Shown: piece by piece, positions 24,103 to 33,377 of the stretch
Layout: every line of letters starts with the position of its first letter
How positions within the stretch are numbered: the stretch's first letter is position 1
Assembly: GCF_000404225.1 (NCBI RefSeq)
Contig: NC_021353.1
Coordinates: 1,860,001-1,924,000 of the forward strand
DNA length: 64,000 nucleotides
Reading direction: 5' to 3'
Source: Candidatus Methanomassiliicoccus intestinalis Issoire-Mx1
GTDB lineage: Archaea; Thermoplasmatota; Thermoplasmata; Methanomassiliicoccales; Methanomassiliicoccaceae
The notes under the pieces: generated by a model
Seen by the model: only the letters and a program-made list of their open reading frames with translations
Told to the model about the DNA's origin: nothing
Databases searched by the model: none
Program-made: the position numbers and the translations under genes

Positions 24103-24831
24103 ATGAATGTCGGGATAATCAACATCGGCGATGAGCTTCTGACTGGAAAAAAGGATCCATACCCTGCTGAAATGATTGAAGCGGTAAGATCTAAAGGAGC
24201 AGACGTGGCATTCATACAGGTCATTACAGATGACATTGATGTTATTGTGAAGGCGCTGGCGTATTCACAGAATGCAGATGTAGACATATTGATAGTCACG
24301 GGCGGACTGGGTCCCACTCTGGATGACCTTACCAGAGAGGCAGTCGCCGAGTATATGGGTACAGAACTGGAGATAGACGAAAAATCACTGGATGAACTGG
24401 AACGGTTTATGAAGAGAATACATCCAGAAAAAGAACTGGAAGAGATTTCAAAACGCATGGCCAGAGTCCCCAGGGGCGCTGAGGCTGTGCATAATGTCTG
24501 CGGGGCAGCCTGCGGAATAAAGGCTCAAATAAAAAATATGACGGTATTCTGTCTCCCCGGATTCCCCAATGAAATGATACCAATGTTCTATGAAAGCATA
24601 CTTCCGGTAATCTCAGGAAATGACGAGATTTCAGAAGAACTTACAATATTCATAAATGAATCTGATGTGGATCCATATATGAGACAGATATCAGAAAAAT
24701 ATAATGTCAGAGTAGCATCGCTGCCCAGCTTAGACTACAAAAAGATAGGAAACAAAGTAGTCATCAAGGGAAAGAAGGAAAATGTAATGCTGGCCAGGAA
24801 AGAATTTGAGAATTGTATTAATTCCCTATAA
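24103..24831 (+). CDS. CinA/MoaB-like molybdopterin-binding-fold protein
   Basis: Product of 242 residues in the competence-damage CinA N-terminal family (COG1058). It shows IINIGDELLTGKKDPYPAEMI, VITDDIDVIVKAL, the LIVTGGLGPTLDDLTREAVAEYMG motif and FCLPGFPNEMIPMF. Bacterial CinA proteins act in NAD recycling (NMN deamidase, ADP-ribose hydrolysis), but the catalytic C-terminal deamidase domain is absent here, as in most archaeal versions. Start ATG 24103 is preceded by a TATA-like GGATATATAG. It overlaps the convergent NMD3 gene by 14 bases. Confidence 0.88.
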   Translation: MNVGIINIGDELLTGKKDPYPAEMIEAVRSKGADVAFIQVITDDIDVIVKALAYSQNADVDILIVTGGLGPTLDDLTREAVAEYMGTELEIDEKSLDELERFMKRIHPEKELEEISKRMARVPRGAEAVHNVCGAACGIKAQIKNMTVFCLPGFPNEMIPMFYESILPVISGNDEISEELTIFINESDVDPYMRQISEKYNVRVASLPSLDYKKIGNKVVIKGKKENVMLARKEFENCINSL

Positions 24832-25846
24832 AATACAATTCTCCTTCATAACTGAAAATTTTAATTGTATCGCCGGTTCTTTTGAAACCGCGCGGTTTCT
24901 TTATTTCTACAGTTTTGTAAGACGATGGATGCATTATCTGAAACTCGCGGTCTGTTTCTGTAAGAACAACTGCATCCATGAAGTCATCTTTTGTCCCTAC
25001 GACCCTGACTTCCCTGAGATCCACGTTTGATACCGTTTTAGGCTCATGATTTTTGATATTGCGGAGCTTGGCAGTCTGAGGTCCAGTACTCGATACAATG
25101 TACAGTTTACCTTTAATTTCTATAATATCCCTAACACGATACGGAGGCAGACGCACCAGGTATGTTACGCGGTAGATGTTGCGACCGTCTTTCTGTCCCT
25201 GGATAGAAGATGATTCCTTGGTTTCTGCCCCATAGGTGGAGATCAGATCTCTGGCAATCATTTTTCCAAAGGCAAGAGTGCTGGCATAAAAATCGTAGCC
25301 GCCGTGGACTTCAACAACTTTGGAGATGAAAGCATCCCTGTTGTTTTTAGAAACTCCCTCTGCATATTTCATCACACGAGATAGAATCTCTTCTTCTTCC
25401 TTGTCTGAAAAATGCCTGGCAGAAGGTCTTACCTGCACAATTGATTCAAAATAGCTGCCCTGAATCTTATTGCAGCGGTCGCAGACATTGCGTCTTACCC
25501 TGACGGTAGTTGTACAGTCTTCCACCACTTCCAGGTCATCATACAGCAGATAAACGAGAATTTTAACCAGGTAGTGTTTTTCATCGAGACGCTCTGCAGA
25601 GCATTCCACTGCATCCAGAACTGCGTCCTGTCTCAGCATGATGTTGCCGATGGCAAATTCTTTTACGGCCTCTTCCTCAGAATCGTAATGAACCCAGCCT
25701 TTTCCGATTTGGAAATCTTTGCAGTGGGCACAGTAAACCAGATCAGAAACTTCAGGACAATTTGTAAACTTATTGCTTTTGAGATAACACTCAGAACACA
25801 GGGAATCGTATGTCTTCCCTTCCTTGCCGCACTTTACGCAGAACAT
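24818..25846 (-). CDS. NMD3-like ribosome-associated protein
   Basis: Archaeal homologue of Nmd3, the adaptor for large-subunit maturation in eukaryotes, 342 residues. The N-terminal treble zinc motif is clear: FCVKCGKEGKTYDSLCSECYL, then NCPEVSDLVYCAHCKDF and VRRNVCDRCNKIQGSYFESIVQVR. The SH3-like and OB-like C-terminal parts follow (RVTYLVRLPPYRVRDIIEIKG, KTVSNVDLREVRVVGTKDDF). The nuclear-export tail of eukaryotic Nmd3 is missing, as expected. A role in 50S assembly is inferred. Confidence 0.9.
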   Translation of the reverse strand: MFCVKCGKEGKTYDSLCSECYLKSNKFTNCPEVSDLVYCAHCKDFQIGKGWVHYDSEEEAVKEFAIGNIMLRQDAVLDAVECSAERLDEKHYLVKILVYLLYDDLEVVEDCTTTVRVRRNVCDRCNKIQGSYFESIVQVRPSARHFSDKEEEEILSRVMKYAEGVSKNNRDAFISKVVEVHGGYDFYASTLAFGKMIARDLISTYGAETKESSSIQGQKDGRNIYRVTYLVRLPPYRVRDIIEIKGKLYIVSSTGPQTAKLRNIKNHEPKTVSNVDLREVRVVGTKDDFMDAVVLTETDREFQIMHPSSYKTVEIKKPRGFKRTGDTIKIFSYEGELYFIGN

Positions 25847-25963
25847 AGTTGCAGTCCATTGGATGTGTTATTGAGATATTAAAGCTTGGTTCACGAATTA
25901 TTTACATAATGTGCCGCAATCCAGATAATTAAATACGAAATGCAACTTTAAATTATCCTGCAG

Positions 25964-26257
25964 TTACATTTTTGCCAGCTGGGCATGCGGGACTCCGCCG
26001 ATCATGATTATGCAGTCTTCGTCAATGTAATTGTGCTTTACAGCCAGAGCGATTACTTCCCTGCCGACAAGATTTGCAGAAGAGCACATGGACAGCCTGT
26101 TGAGCAGAAGCTCTTCAGAGGCGTCTTCTCCCTCATAGAACTCCCTGTAGACTTCAAGCCTCATCCTGCCTTCTGAGAATTTCATATCTAAAAGGTCTTT
26201 GTCTGCTGCAGCCAGCAGAACCTCGCTTCCGGACGTGTGCATGCGTAAAGTGATCAT
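25964..26257 (-). CDS. DUF424 family protein
   Basis: Small conserved archaeal protein (COG2412), 97 residues from the chosen start. Typical segments are the N-terminal MHTSGSEVLLAAADKDLLDMKF, the helix LLNRLSMCSSANLVGREVIALAVKHNYID and the final GGVPHAQLAKM. ATG 26257 is chosen because GAGGG lies about six bases upstream, within the end of mcm. ATG 26269 would overlap the mcm stop. Function unknown; it is cotranscribed with mcm, and in other archaea it neighbours translation factor genes. Confidence 0.85.
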   Translation of the reverse strand: MITLRMHTSGSEVLLAAADKDLLDMKFSEGRMRLEVYREFYEGEDASEELLLNRLSMCSSANLVGREVIALAVKHNYIDEDCIIMIGGVPHAQLAKM

Positions 26258-26265
26258 GTTTACCC

Positions 26266-29200
26266 TCATACTATCTTGAAATATCCAGGAGTAGGAGAAT
26301 AAAGCTCTCCTCCCTGCGTCATGCGTTTGAGCAGATTTTTAACTCTGGTATCGTCAATATTGCTGCCTGCAGCCAATTTAATAATGTCTTCCTGGCTTAC
26401 ACCTTTTCTCGGGTCTGCGTCTGCCACCGCTTTCTTGATTATATCCTTAAGAATGGTCTGCTGTTCCCTCTGAGAGTGGCTTATGCCGGTAGCTACGATA
26501 TCAAAGTCCAGCGTCTCTCCTTCACCGGCAATTTTATGCAGATAATATTCAACAGCGTTGACAGCTCTCTGGGCATCCTCCACGGTAACAAGCGTGGAAA
26601 GCCTGGCCCTGGCGCTTGCCTCAGACAGACGGACAAAGGCTTCGAGCTGCCTGGCGGTGATCGGCACGGAGGCGCCTTCAGCTTCACCCTGTTTTCTGAT
26701 CCTGAGATAATAATCAGAAATTGTCTTCATGGCCTCATCGCTCATGATCGGATTGATTCTTTTAGAATATGCAACATATTTTCTGAAAAAGTCTCTTTCA
26801 AAGATAGGCTTCATGGTCGAAGTGTCGCTGAGAATCTTTTCTGTATCAACGCCTTCAATAAACGGAATATCATCGTTATACTTTCTAACCTGACCGCGGC
26901 GGTGGGCTTTCAGAATATGATTAGTAATGTTCTTGTCCTTCTCTGCTGAAGGCTTGTCAGTCAGAGCAAATATCAAATCAAATCTGGACAGAAGTGCAGG
27001 CGGCATGTTGATCTGATCTGCGATGTACTGATGCTCCTCAAATCTGCCGTATTTAGGATTGGCGGCACCAAGCAGAGAACAGCGGCACTGCAGAGTTGCA
27101 GTAATTCCGGCTTTAGCCACTGATATAGTCTGGCTTTCCATGGCTTCGTGCATAGACGACCTATCCTGATCGGTCATCTTATCCAATTCATCAATGCAGG
27201 CCTGCCCTAAATCAGCAAGAACCAGAGCACCGGCTTCAAGAGTCCATCTTCCCTCTCCGAAGTCATCTTTCACCGCAGCAGCGGTATTGTGCACAGAAAA
27301 CCCGTTTGCTATGAAAGTATGGCTGTCCTGCACAGTAAGATCATACACATACTCAGGAAGATCGTCCCAGACCTTGTTGACTGAAACGATGGGAGACTCG
27401 AAAATCCTGCCGCTTTCCGGATCTACGAAGGGAGCATTCATTCCCGCTTTAACGTCTGCCGCGCAGCACCAATTGTCCTCGCCGCAGACCATGATCTTGG
27501 TTTCTGCCGTCAGACGAATTTTATATCCGTCAGATTCTTCAAGTTCCACAAGAAATGAAGGGGTCTTAATTTTCCATATGGCCTCCAATTTCTGATGGAC
27601 TTTTTTTCCGTCAATAACGGCATCAATGTAATAGTTTTCAGGGATTTTTTCTATCCACTGCCCATCTTTGATTTCCACTGGACAGTGCATATGTGTTTCA
27701 ACAAATTCCCCGATCTTAATCTGAGATTCGTTTACAGTTATAGTGCTGTCAGGCGCAATACAGAGACCTGCTGCGGATGATGACTTTCCTGAAGCATATA
27801 TGCCTCTCGGAGCCAGCCTGGACATATATCTCAGCATCTGGCTGTTGTGAGAGATTAAACCATTGGTAATGAAATTGTGGCTTTCTTCAATTTCAAGATC
27901 ATATACCCATTCCTCTTCAGCAGGAATCTCTTCTTTGTTGGTTATGACATCATAACAGAAACCTGCTTCCCAGGGGTATTGATCTTCACGGGGGATCATT
28001 GAACCTGTGTAAGCTCCGACAGGGGTACCGACAGGAATGTTAGATACAGGTACCGCTCTGATACGGACAGCATACTGCGTAAACAAAGGGTGTGTGGGAG
28101 TGACGGTCAGCTGTCTCCCGCTTTCAGTTGTGATTTTAACTAACTTTTCAGGAGCAGTGCGCTTCCAGACCCGTATGGCCTTTCCTTTTTCCATTCTGCC
28201 GTGTGCAGAGAAGGTAATCACATCCAGATCGATAGGGGCAGAAAATCCGTCATCGATCTTTTCCACATTTCCATTAGCAATGGCCTCATCGACAATCTCC
28301 TTAATCGGCCTGCATGTATTGTCAGCCAGAGTTACTAAAGTATCACCAGTGACACATTTAGCTACACCAGGGTCTCCGATCAGCAGGATGTGGATATCCC
28401 CTCTGATTTTAGTCCCGTCATCCAGAGTTTTGGGGACTCCGCCGAAAAGCTGGAGAGCAAGACATTCCTTTTCAACATCATATCCAAAGATAGTCGGAGA
28501 AATGGAAGCCACTATATTCTCAAACAGCTGAGGTGATTTTGCAGCCTCTTCTATAGCTTCAATATCCTCATTCGTGATGTCGAGTTCTTCATATTCATGA
28601 CGCTGCGACTCTACAGAAATTACATCCAGGGAGATATCAAAAATCGTTGATTTGTTCTGCTGCATTTTCTGAACTGAACGGAGAATGCCGTTGAGAGTTA
28701 CCCTGTCGCCTGGAGCCACCATTCCCGCAGCATCGTCTTCCAGATATCCTGTCAGACGTTCCGGCTGGGCTCCTCCCCTCAAACCTTCAGGGCTCTCCTG
28801 GATTTCGACCTTCTGTGTGTCTACAAAGCGGCTCTCCTCAGTCAAAAGTACAAATTTTGTAGCACCGGCGCTTCTTCCGCAGCCGTCCTGTTCTTTGTAG
28901 CATTCCATCGGTTCTTTGAACAGAAGCCCGCTCTGCTCTTCCTTGATAATCCGACCGCATCTTTTACACTGGAACAGAGCATCTGTGATTTTAGGCCTCA
29001 CTTCAGTAGCCTTTCTGACTAAACCCTCTACAGAGATTACCTTGCCGACATGCTTTGCCCTGAGATCCCTGATTTCCACATGGGCATCGCGGGGAAGATT
29101 GTTTACTCTCAGGTTAATGTCAGCCTCGCGCATCTCCTGATGCATGAGGTTCTTCATTGCCCTCTTGCCTGAGATAAGCGTCAAATCAGGATGTTCAAGA

Positions 29201-29439
29201 AACTGGGCGGCCAGATCCGTATCGAACATATCGAGATCGGCAAAATTGACCAGCACGCTTCTTTTATCAGGATATCCGTCAGCGATTTCACGCATCTGCT
29301 GGATATATTCCGTTCCAAGAAAAAACGCCTCCCATTTGGCAATTGTGTTGGGATCCAACTCTTTTATTGATCCCCCCTCATATGAGGTCTCGTTTGAGAC
29401 CATTTCTTCATTGGAATTTTCAAACTCATCGCTAGTCAA
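26266..29439 (-). CDS. mcm: Replicative DNA helicase MCM containing two mini-inteins
   Basis: AAA+ helicase that unwinds DNA at the replication fork as a hexamer. The precursor has 1,057 residues; removal of the two inteins would leave 727. The N-terminal domain includes the zinc motif CKRCGR and GCGRSAG. The AAA+ core has Walker A split by intein 1 (GDPGVAK / SQMLRY), and a second conserved segment split by intein 2 (SGKSSSAAGL / TAAAVKDD). Walker B is VLADLGQACIDELDKM, and GAANPKYGRF and LLSRFDLIFAL follow. A C-terminal winged helix ends the protein. TTG 29439 has AGGTGAG close upstream. Followed by DUF424 and preceded by tsr3 on the same strand. Confidence 0.97.
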   Translation of the reverse strand: MTSDEFENSNEEMVSNETSYEGGSIKELDPNTIAKWEAFFLGTEYIQQMREIADGYPDKRSVLVNFADLDMFDTDLAAQFLEHPDLTLISGKRAMKNLMHQEMREADINLRVNNLPRDAHVEIRDLRAKHVGKVISVEGLVRKATEVRPKITDALFQCKRCGRIIKEEQSGLLFKEPMECYKEQDGCGRSAGATKFVLLTEESRFVDTQKVEIQESPEGLRGGAQPERLTGYLEDDAAGMVAPGDRVTLNGILRSVQKMQQNKSTIFDISLDVISVESQRHEYEELDITNEDIEAIEEAAKSPQLFENIVASISPTIFGYDVEKECLALQLFGGVPKTLDDGTKIRGDIHILLIGDPGVAKCVTGDTLVTLADNTCRPIKEIVDEAIANGNVEKIDDGFSAPIDLDVITFSAHGRMEKGKAIRVWKRTAPEKLVKITTESGRQLTVTPTHPLFTQYAVRIRAVPVSNIPVGTPVGAYTGSMIPREDQYPWEAGFCYDVITNKEEIPAEEEWVYDLEIEESHNFITNGLISHNSQMLRYMSRLAPRGIYASGKSSSAAGLCIAPDSTITVNESQIKIGEFVETHMHCPVEIKDGQWIEKIPENYYIDAVIDGKKVHQKLEAIWKIKTPSFLVELEESDGYKIRLTAETKIMVCGEDNWCCAADVKAGMNAPFVDPESGRIFESPIVSVNKVWDDLPEYVYDLTVQDSHTFIANGFSVHNTAAAVKDDFGEGRWTLEAGALVLADLGQACIDELDKMTDQDRSSMHEAMESQTISVAKAGITATLQCRCSLLGAANPKYGRFEEHQYIADQINMPPALLSRFDLIFALTDKPSAEKDKNITNHILKAHRRGQVRKYNDDIPFIEGVDTEKILSDTSTMKPIFERDFFRKYVAYSKRINPIMSDEAMKTISDYYLRIRKQGEAEGASVPITARQLEAFVRLSEASARARLSTLVTVEDAQRAVNAVEYYLHKIAGEGETLDFDIVATGISHSQREQQTILKDIIKKAVADADPRKGVSQEDIIKLAAGSNIDDTRVKNLLKRMTQGGELYSPTPGYFKIV
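27286..27762 (-). mobile_element. Intein 2 of MCM (mini-intein, atypical block B)
   Basis: Residues 560-718 (159 residues) interrupt SSSAAGL^TAAAV. Cys1 begins CIAPDSTITV; the C-terminal blocks are VYDLTVQDSHTFI and NGFSVHN, then Thr as the +1 nucleophile. Block B reads LTAETKIM, so the usual TxxH histidine is replaced by threonine (T644, T647). No homing endonuclease is present. Only 27 extein residues separate it from intein 1. Confidence 0.94.
27844..28356 (-). mobile_element. Intein 1 of MCM (Walker A site, mini-intein)
   Basis: Residues 362-532 of the precursor (171 residues) interrupt GDPGVAK^SQML, a known MCM insertion point inside the P-loop. Block A CVTGDTLVTL starts with Cys1; block B is LTVTPTH with the TxxH pair (T447, H450). 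The C-terminal blocks are VYDLEIEESHNFI and NGLISHN, ending with penultimate His and Asn, then Ser as the +1 nucleophile. No LAGLIDADG homing endonuclease is present, so it is a mini-intein, probably fixed. Confidence 0.95.
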
Positions 29440-29494
29440 AATCTCACCTGATTTTTCATGTACACTTCACATATATTTCTTCTTATCTTTCTCA

Positions 29495-30019
29495 TTATTC
29501 AGATCGTTCAGGAGGTACAAACTCCATCTGCACCTTGACTACTTCCGCGCTTGTTCTTGCATCGGCATAGCAGTCCAGAGGCTCCTGGTTCAATTTGATA
29601 AACTGTTCTCCCCAGCTGAATTTTGAGAGTATCTGAACAGCCTGTTCCTTTATTCCCATAATATATAATGAAGCCGCTAAAGCCTCCACGCTTGAGAGTT
29701 TCAGAGGCTTTCCCCAGTTAACAGGATTAGCAGCCAGAAGATAAGGAAGCGCACGCTGCTGCAGATCACTCCTCAGTTTTGGAAAGTCATTGATCTGGTT
29801 CCAGGACATGTCCATAACCACCAAGCCGTGTGCAAGCGCAGTCTTGGTATCTTCACGGGAGATCGCCTTTTCAGCATAAGGGGTGAGTACTACTGCACCG
29901 TGCGGTATTCTTCTCAGAGATGCGATTTCCTGAGCTAAATTAAATTTCATCAGTTTTCTGCCAGTACACTTTTTGGGATCGCACTGATGCTCGTCATAAA
30001 CGTACAGATTTACAATCAC
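29495..30019 (-). CDS. tsr3: Tsr3-type rRNA aminocarboxypropyltransferase (DUF367)
   Basis: Adds the aminocarboxypropyl group of SAM to a hypermodified small-subunit rRNA base, as Tsr3 does. The 174-residue protein has the signature DEHQCDPKKCTGRKLMKF at the start, VLTPYAEKAISREDTKTALAHGLVVMDMSWNQI, LPYLLAANPVNWGKPLKLSSVEALAASLYIMG and KFSWGEQFIKLN. GTG start at 30019. It lies 55 bases upstream of mcm on the same strand. Confidence 0.93.
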   Translation of the reverse strand: MIVNLYVYDEHQCDPKKCTGRKLMKFNLAQEIASLRRIPHGAVVLTPYAEKAISREDTKTALAHGLVVMDMSWNQINDFPKLRSDLQQRALPYLLAANPVNWGKPLKLSSVEALAASLYIMGIKEQAVQILSKFSWGEQFIKLNQEPLDCYADARTSAEVVKVQMEFVPPERSE

Positions 30020-30168
30020 GCTCTACACTCCTTGTTATTAACGCTCAATTGGTAATCACCTAAATCGTTTTTCATAAAACATGCGTTATGCTGCCTGTAT
30101 CATTATTCAGACATATATATCTAGAATGCTCGACAAGAATAAGTCATATCAAAACAATAACGAAGTTG

Positions 30169-31401
30169 ATGCAGTCTAAAAAAGAACTTATTGAAACCGC
30201 ACAGAATTGTCAAAAACAGATGGTAGACGAACTGACTGCAATGCTGAGAATCCCAGCCATGGGACCGGAAAACGGCGGAGACGGGGAAGGCAGACGCGCA
30301 GACCACCTGGAGAATCTGCTAAAATCATGGAACCTGCCTGTAGAAAGAATAGAGATTGAAGACGAAAGGCTAGGAACAAGACCGAATCTTCTCAGCAGAA
30401 TAAAAGGAAAAGAAGAAAGGACGATATGGCTGGTAGCCCACATGGATACTGTATCCCCTGGAAATCTGAATTCCTGGGACAGTGATCCGTTTGAGCCTGT
30501 AGTAAAAAACGGAAAGGTCTACGGCAGAGGCTCTGAAGATAATGGGCAGTCTGTAATCTCATCAATATTCGCCTTAAAAATTCTCTCAGAGCTTGAAGAA
30601 GCACCAGAGCAGTCATACGGAGTTGTTCTGGTTGCAGATGAAGAAGCCGGCTCGCTTTACGGCATAAGGCCGCTGATAGAACAGGGCTGTTTTAGAAAAG
30701 AAGATGTATTTTTTGTTCCAGACTTCGGCGAAGCGACTGGTTCAAGCATAGAGATGATGGAAAAATCGATAATCTGGCTGAAAGCCTCTGTCAAAGGCAA
30801 ACAAGTCCATGCATCGGTTCCCAACAGAGGAACAAATGCACTGGTCGAGGGATCAAAATTCATTCTTGCCCTCAGAGACGCGCTGTACGCTCATTTCAAT
30901 CTGAGCGATTCAGCATACAATTATGAAATTTCCACGTTTGAACCTACTAAGAGAGAAAATGAAGAGGGCAGCATAAATATCATTCCAGAAGTAGAGAATG
31001 TATTCTTTGACATCAGGCTTCTTCCTGAATATTCCATCGAAGAATGTGTATCATTTGCAGAAGAGTTTGCTGCTGAATACTCTAAGAAAAATAACATAAA
31101 TGCAGCAGTTGAGAATGTCCGCGTAGATCCTGCAGGACCTCCTTCCACAACAGAAAACAGAGAATTCTCAGTCTTAAAAGATTCAATACGCGAAGTCATC
31201 AACGTAGATGCAAAAGCAATAGGCATAGGCGGTCAGACGTGCGCCAACTGGTTCAGAAAAGCAGGATACAGCGCATATGCATGGCAAACGGTTGAAGGTC
31301 TGGCACATCAGACAAATGAATATTCAAAAATAGAGAATATTGTAAACGACTCTGCAGTGTTTGTACTGACAATATATGAGTTATGTTTCAGAGCGGCTTA
31401 A
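30169..31401 (+). CDS. M20-family metallohydrolase (ArgE/DapE-like)
   Basis: Dizinc peptidase/deacylase, 410 residues from ATG 30169. Metal ligands are visible in WLVAHMDTVSPGNLNSWDSDPFEP (H and D), VYGRGSEDNGQS (D) and VLVADEEAGSLYGI (E-E, catalytic and ligand). The dimerisation domain holds VKGKQVHASVPNRGTNA. The C-terminus has EGLAHQTNEY, whose histidine is the last ligand. Relatives remove acyl groups from ornithine or diaminopimelate, or cut dipeptides. An insertion after the first ligand block and a distinctive IGIGGQTCANWFRKAGY place it in the archaeal DapE-like group. Substrate is not determined. Confidence 0.88.
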   Translation: MQSKKELIETAQNCQKQMVDELTAMLRIPAMGPENGGDGEGRRADHLENLLKSWNLPVERIEIEDERLGTRPNLLSRIKGKEERTIWLVAHMDTVSPGNLNSWDSDPFEPVVKNGKVYGRGSEDNGQSVISSIFALKILSELEEAPEQSYGVVLVADEEAGSLYGIRPLIEQGCFRKEDVFFVPDFGEATGSSIEMMEKSIIWLKASVKGKQVHASVPNRGTNALVEGSKFILALRDALYAHFNLSDSAYNYEISTFEPTKRENEEGSINIIPEVENVFFDIRLLPEYSIEECVSFAEEFAAEYSKKNNINAAVENVRVDPAGPPSTTENREFSVLKDSIREVINVDAKAIGIGGQTCANWFRKAGYSAYAWQTVEGLAHQTNEYSKIENIVNDSAVFVLTIYELCFRAA

Positions 31402-32945
31402 TCTGAAAACAGCCTCTCCAGCATCCATTCGCTGTCAAACTTGATTATGTCTTCGTACTCCTGCCCCATGCTCATGAAGGCAATCGGTTTTCCGATTGAA
31501 TGAGCTATTGACAAAGCGGCTCCGCCTTTAGCATCGGCGTCAATCTTTGTGAGAATAATGGCATCGAGTCCGATGGCATCGTTGAATGCCTTGGCCTGCT
31601 CTACTGCATCGTTGCCGGCTAACGCGTCTCCCACGAATATAACAAGATTCGGTTTGACAACACGTTTGATTTTCTTCATTTCATCCATAAGGTTGGAGTT
31701 TGTCTGCATTCTGCCTGCCGTATCGACAAGAACCACATCTTTGTGTTTTGACTTGGCATGCTCAACAGCATCATAAGCTACAGCTGCAGGATCGGCTCCT
31801 GACTGATGCTTGATTATCTTGACGCCGAGATTGTCAGAATGGATTGTAAGCTGTTCGATCGCACCTGCACGGAATGTATCAGAGGCTGCTAAAACAACAG
31901 TCCTGCCTGATTTCTGCAGACGATTTGCCAGTTTCGCGATGGAAGTGGTTTTTCCTGTCCCGTTGATGCCTACGAACATTACCACAGCCGGTTTGTCGCT
32001 GTCATCAATAAACTTGTCAAAGTCAAATTCATTGGACTGAAGAACGCTTCCGATAGCGCTTTTCAAGGCCTCTTCAACAATATCACCGAGGTTTTCTCCG
32101 CGCTCAACCTTTCTTTCAGACAGAACCTGCTGGACACCTTCCTTGATTGCATCAATCACAGGCAGAGCCACATCAGATTCCAGTAAACCTATTTCCAGAT
32201 CCCAGAGAATGCTTTCAATATCGTCTTTGTCTATTGATTTTGCATTCTTAGACACTGAAGCAGCAACCGGCGCTTCGTGTTTTTTCTCTCCGCGTTTGGA
32301 GAAAAAGCCCTTTTTGGATTCGTCAACAGATCTTGCCTCTGGTTCTGCAGGCGGCTGGACTTCAACATTCTTTACTGGTGCAGGCTTGACTTCTTCGGTC
32401 TGCTTTACAACCGGTGCAGGTTCAGGCTTTACCGGTTCAGGCTGGACTTCAACCTGTTTTACTGGTTCAGGCCTGACTTCTTTTGTCTCTTGAGGTGCTG
32501 CTTCCTTCTGTTTTGGAGCTTCCTGCTTTGAGCGTCTTTCAAAGATAGATGCCCTGGCACGTTTCGGCTCCTCGAGTGCAGGCTTCTCAGCTGCCGGTTT
32601 TTCTTCAGGCAGAGGACTCTCTTTCTTCACTGGCTGTTTGGGAGCTGGTTTCGGAGCTGGTTTTTCAGGTATAATATCTTCTTCAAAATCATCTTCGTCT
32701 TCTGGAGCGTCTTCAAAAAACTTGTCGTTCTTCCAGAATGCTTCGTCATCCCAAAAATCATCATCTAAAAGATCGTCATCGTCCGATTTGGACTTGGCAG
32801 TTGTTTTGGGAGCCTTTTTCTTAGGTTCTTCCACAGGCTCCTCTGGAATGGAAGTATCTGGTTCTTCAGATTCCTCAAGTTCATCGATCCGCTCTGATTC
32901 CTTGCTCTTTAGAGCTGAGAGTTTCTTCTTAAGCGAATCGAACAC
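31398..32945 (-). CDS. ftsY: Signal recognition particle receptor FtsY with long acidic N-terminus
   Basis: SRP-receptor GTPase that docks ribosome-SRP complexes at the membrane. The C-terminal NG domain (about 220-515) holds G1 FVGINGTGKTTSIAKLANRL, DTFRAGAIEQL, G3 VDTAGRMQTN and G4 LTKIDADAKGGAAL. The first 210 residues are of low complexity: acidic (EEPDTSIPEEPVEEP) and built of proline-lysine-valine-glutamate repeats such as QVEVQPEPVKP. This resembles the A domain of bacterial FtsY and is longer than in most archaea. GTG 32945 (MFDSLKKKLS) is favoured by GGTGG five bases upstream; GTG 32954 is the alternative. Operon LX-prefoldin alpha-ftsY. Confidence 0.96.
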   Translation of the reverse strand: MFDSLKKKLSALKSKESERIDELEESEEPDTSIPEEPVEEPKKKAPKTTAKSKSDDDDLLDDDFWDDEAFWKNDKFFEDAPEDEDDFEEDIIPEKPAPKPAPKQPVKKESPLPEEKPAAEKPALEEPKRARASIFERRSKQEAPKQKEAAPQETKEVRPEPVKQVEVQPEPVKPEPAPVVKQTEEVKPAPVKNVEVQPPAEPEARSVDESKKGFFSKRGEKKHEAPVAASVSKNAKSIDKDDIESILWDLEIGLLESDVALPVIDAIKEGVQQVLSERKVERGENLGDIVEEALKSAIGSVLQSNEFDFDKFIDDSDKPAVVMFVGINGTGKTTSIAKLANRLQKSGRTVVLAASDTFRAGAIEQLTIHSDNLGVKIIKHQSGADPAAVAYDAVEHAKSKHKDVVLVDTAGRMQTNSNLMDEMKKIKRVVKPNLVIFVGDALAGNDAVEQAKAFNDAIGLDAIILTKIDADAKGGAALSIAHSIGKPIAFMSMGQEYEDIIKFDSEWMLERLFSD

Positions 32946-32957
32946 TTCTTCCACCTA

Positions 32958-33377
32958 TCACTGCCCATTCAATGCAGAAATCTCTTGCTGAACCAGATAG
33001 GTTAGCTCTTCAGCTTTAGCCTCTATTTCCATGCGGCGGTTGACTAAAGTCTCAAGGGAAGTCATGAGCTCTTTGGCCCTGTCTTCCATCAGTACAATGG
33101 CTTCATCAATCGGCTTTTCCATAGAGATTCCGGTTCCTACTCCGACAATTGCTTTGTCGTTGACCTCAACCTTGGCAAACACAAAGGAGCTTCCCCCGAT
33201 AGGGATGAGAAGTTCAGAACCAGGTTCTGCATTTTTATATTGAACGAATGTCTCGCGTGCCCTTGCCAGTTCTTCGACAGACACTTGAATGAGCTGCTGA
33301 TTTTCTGCAATGCTGGCCAGCTGATTGCGGTAAAGCTCCAGGGTGGACATTGCCTGACGCAGCTCGTCTTCGTTCAT
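32958..33377 (-). CDS. pfdA: Prefoldin alpha subunit (GimC)
   Basis: Jellyfish-shaped chaperone subunit that passes unfolded protein to the thermosome. The 139-residue chain has two long coiled-coil helices (about 1-45 and 95-135) flanking a beta-hairpin region with LLIPIGGSSFVFAKVEVNDKAIVGVGTGISMEK, the family hallmark. Start ATG 33377 overlaps the LX stop by four bases. The LX-pfdA-ftsY order is common in euryarchaea. Confidence 0.95.
   Translation of the reverse strand: MNEDELRQAMSTLELYRNQLASIAENQQLIQVSVEELARARETFVQYKNAEPGSELLIPIGGSSFVFAKVEVNDKAIVGVGTGISMEKPIDEAIVLMEDRAKELMTSLETLVNRRMEIEAKAEELTYLVQQEISALNGQ

Noticed and set aside
32143..32531. Plus-strand frames rich in Ser, Gly and Phe opposite ftsY
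   Set aside because: They mirror the low-complexity codons of the ftsY A region and have no start signal or conservation.
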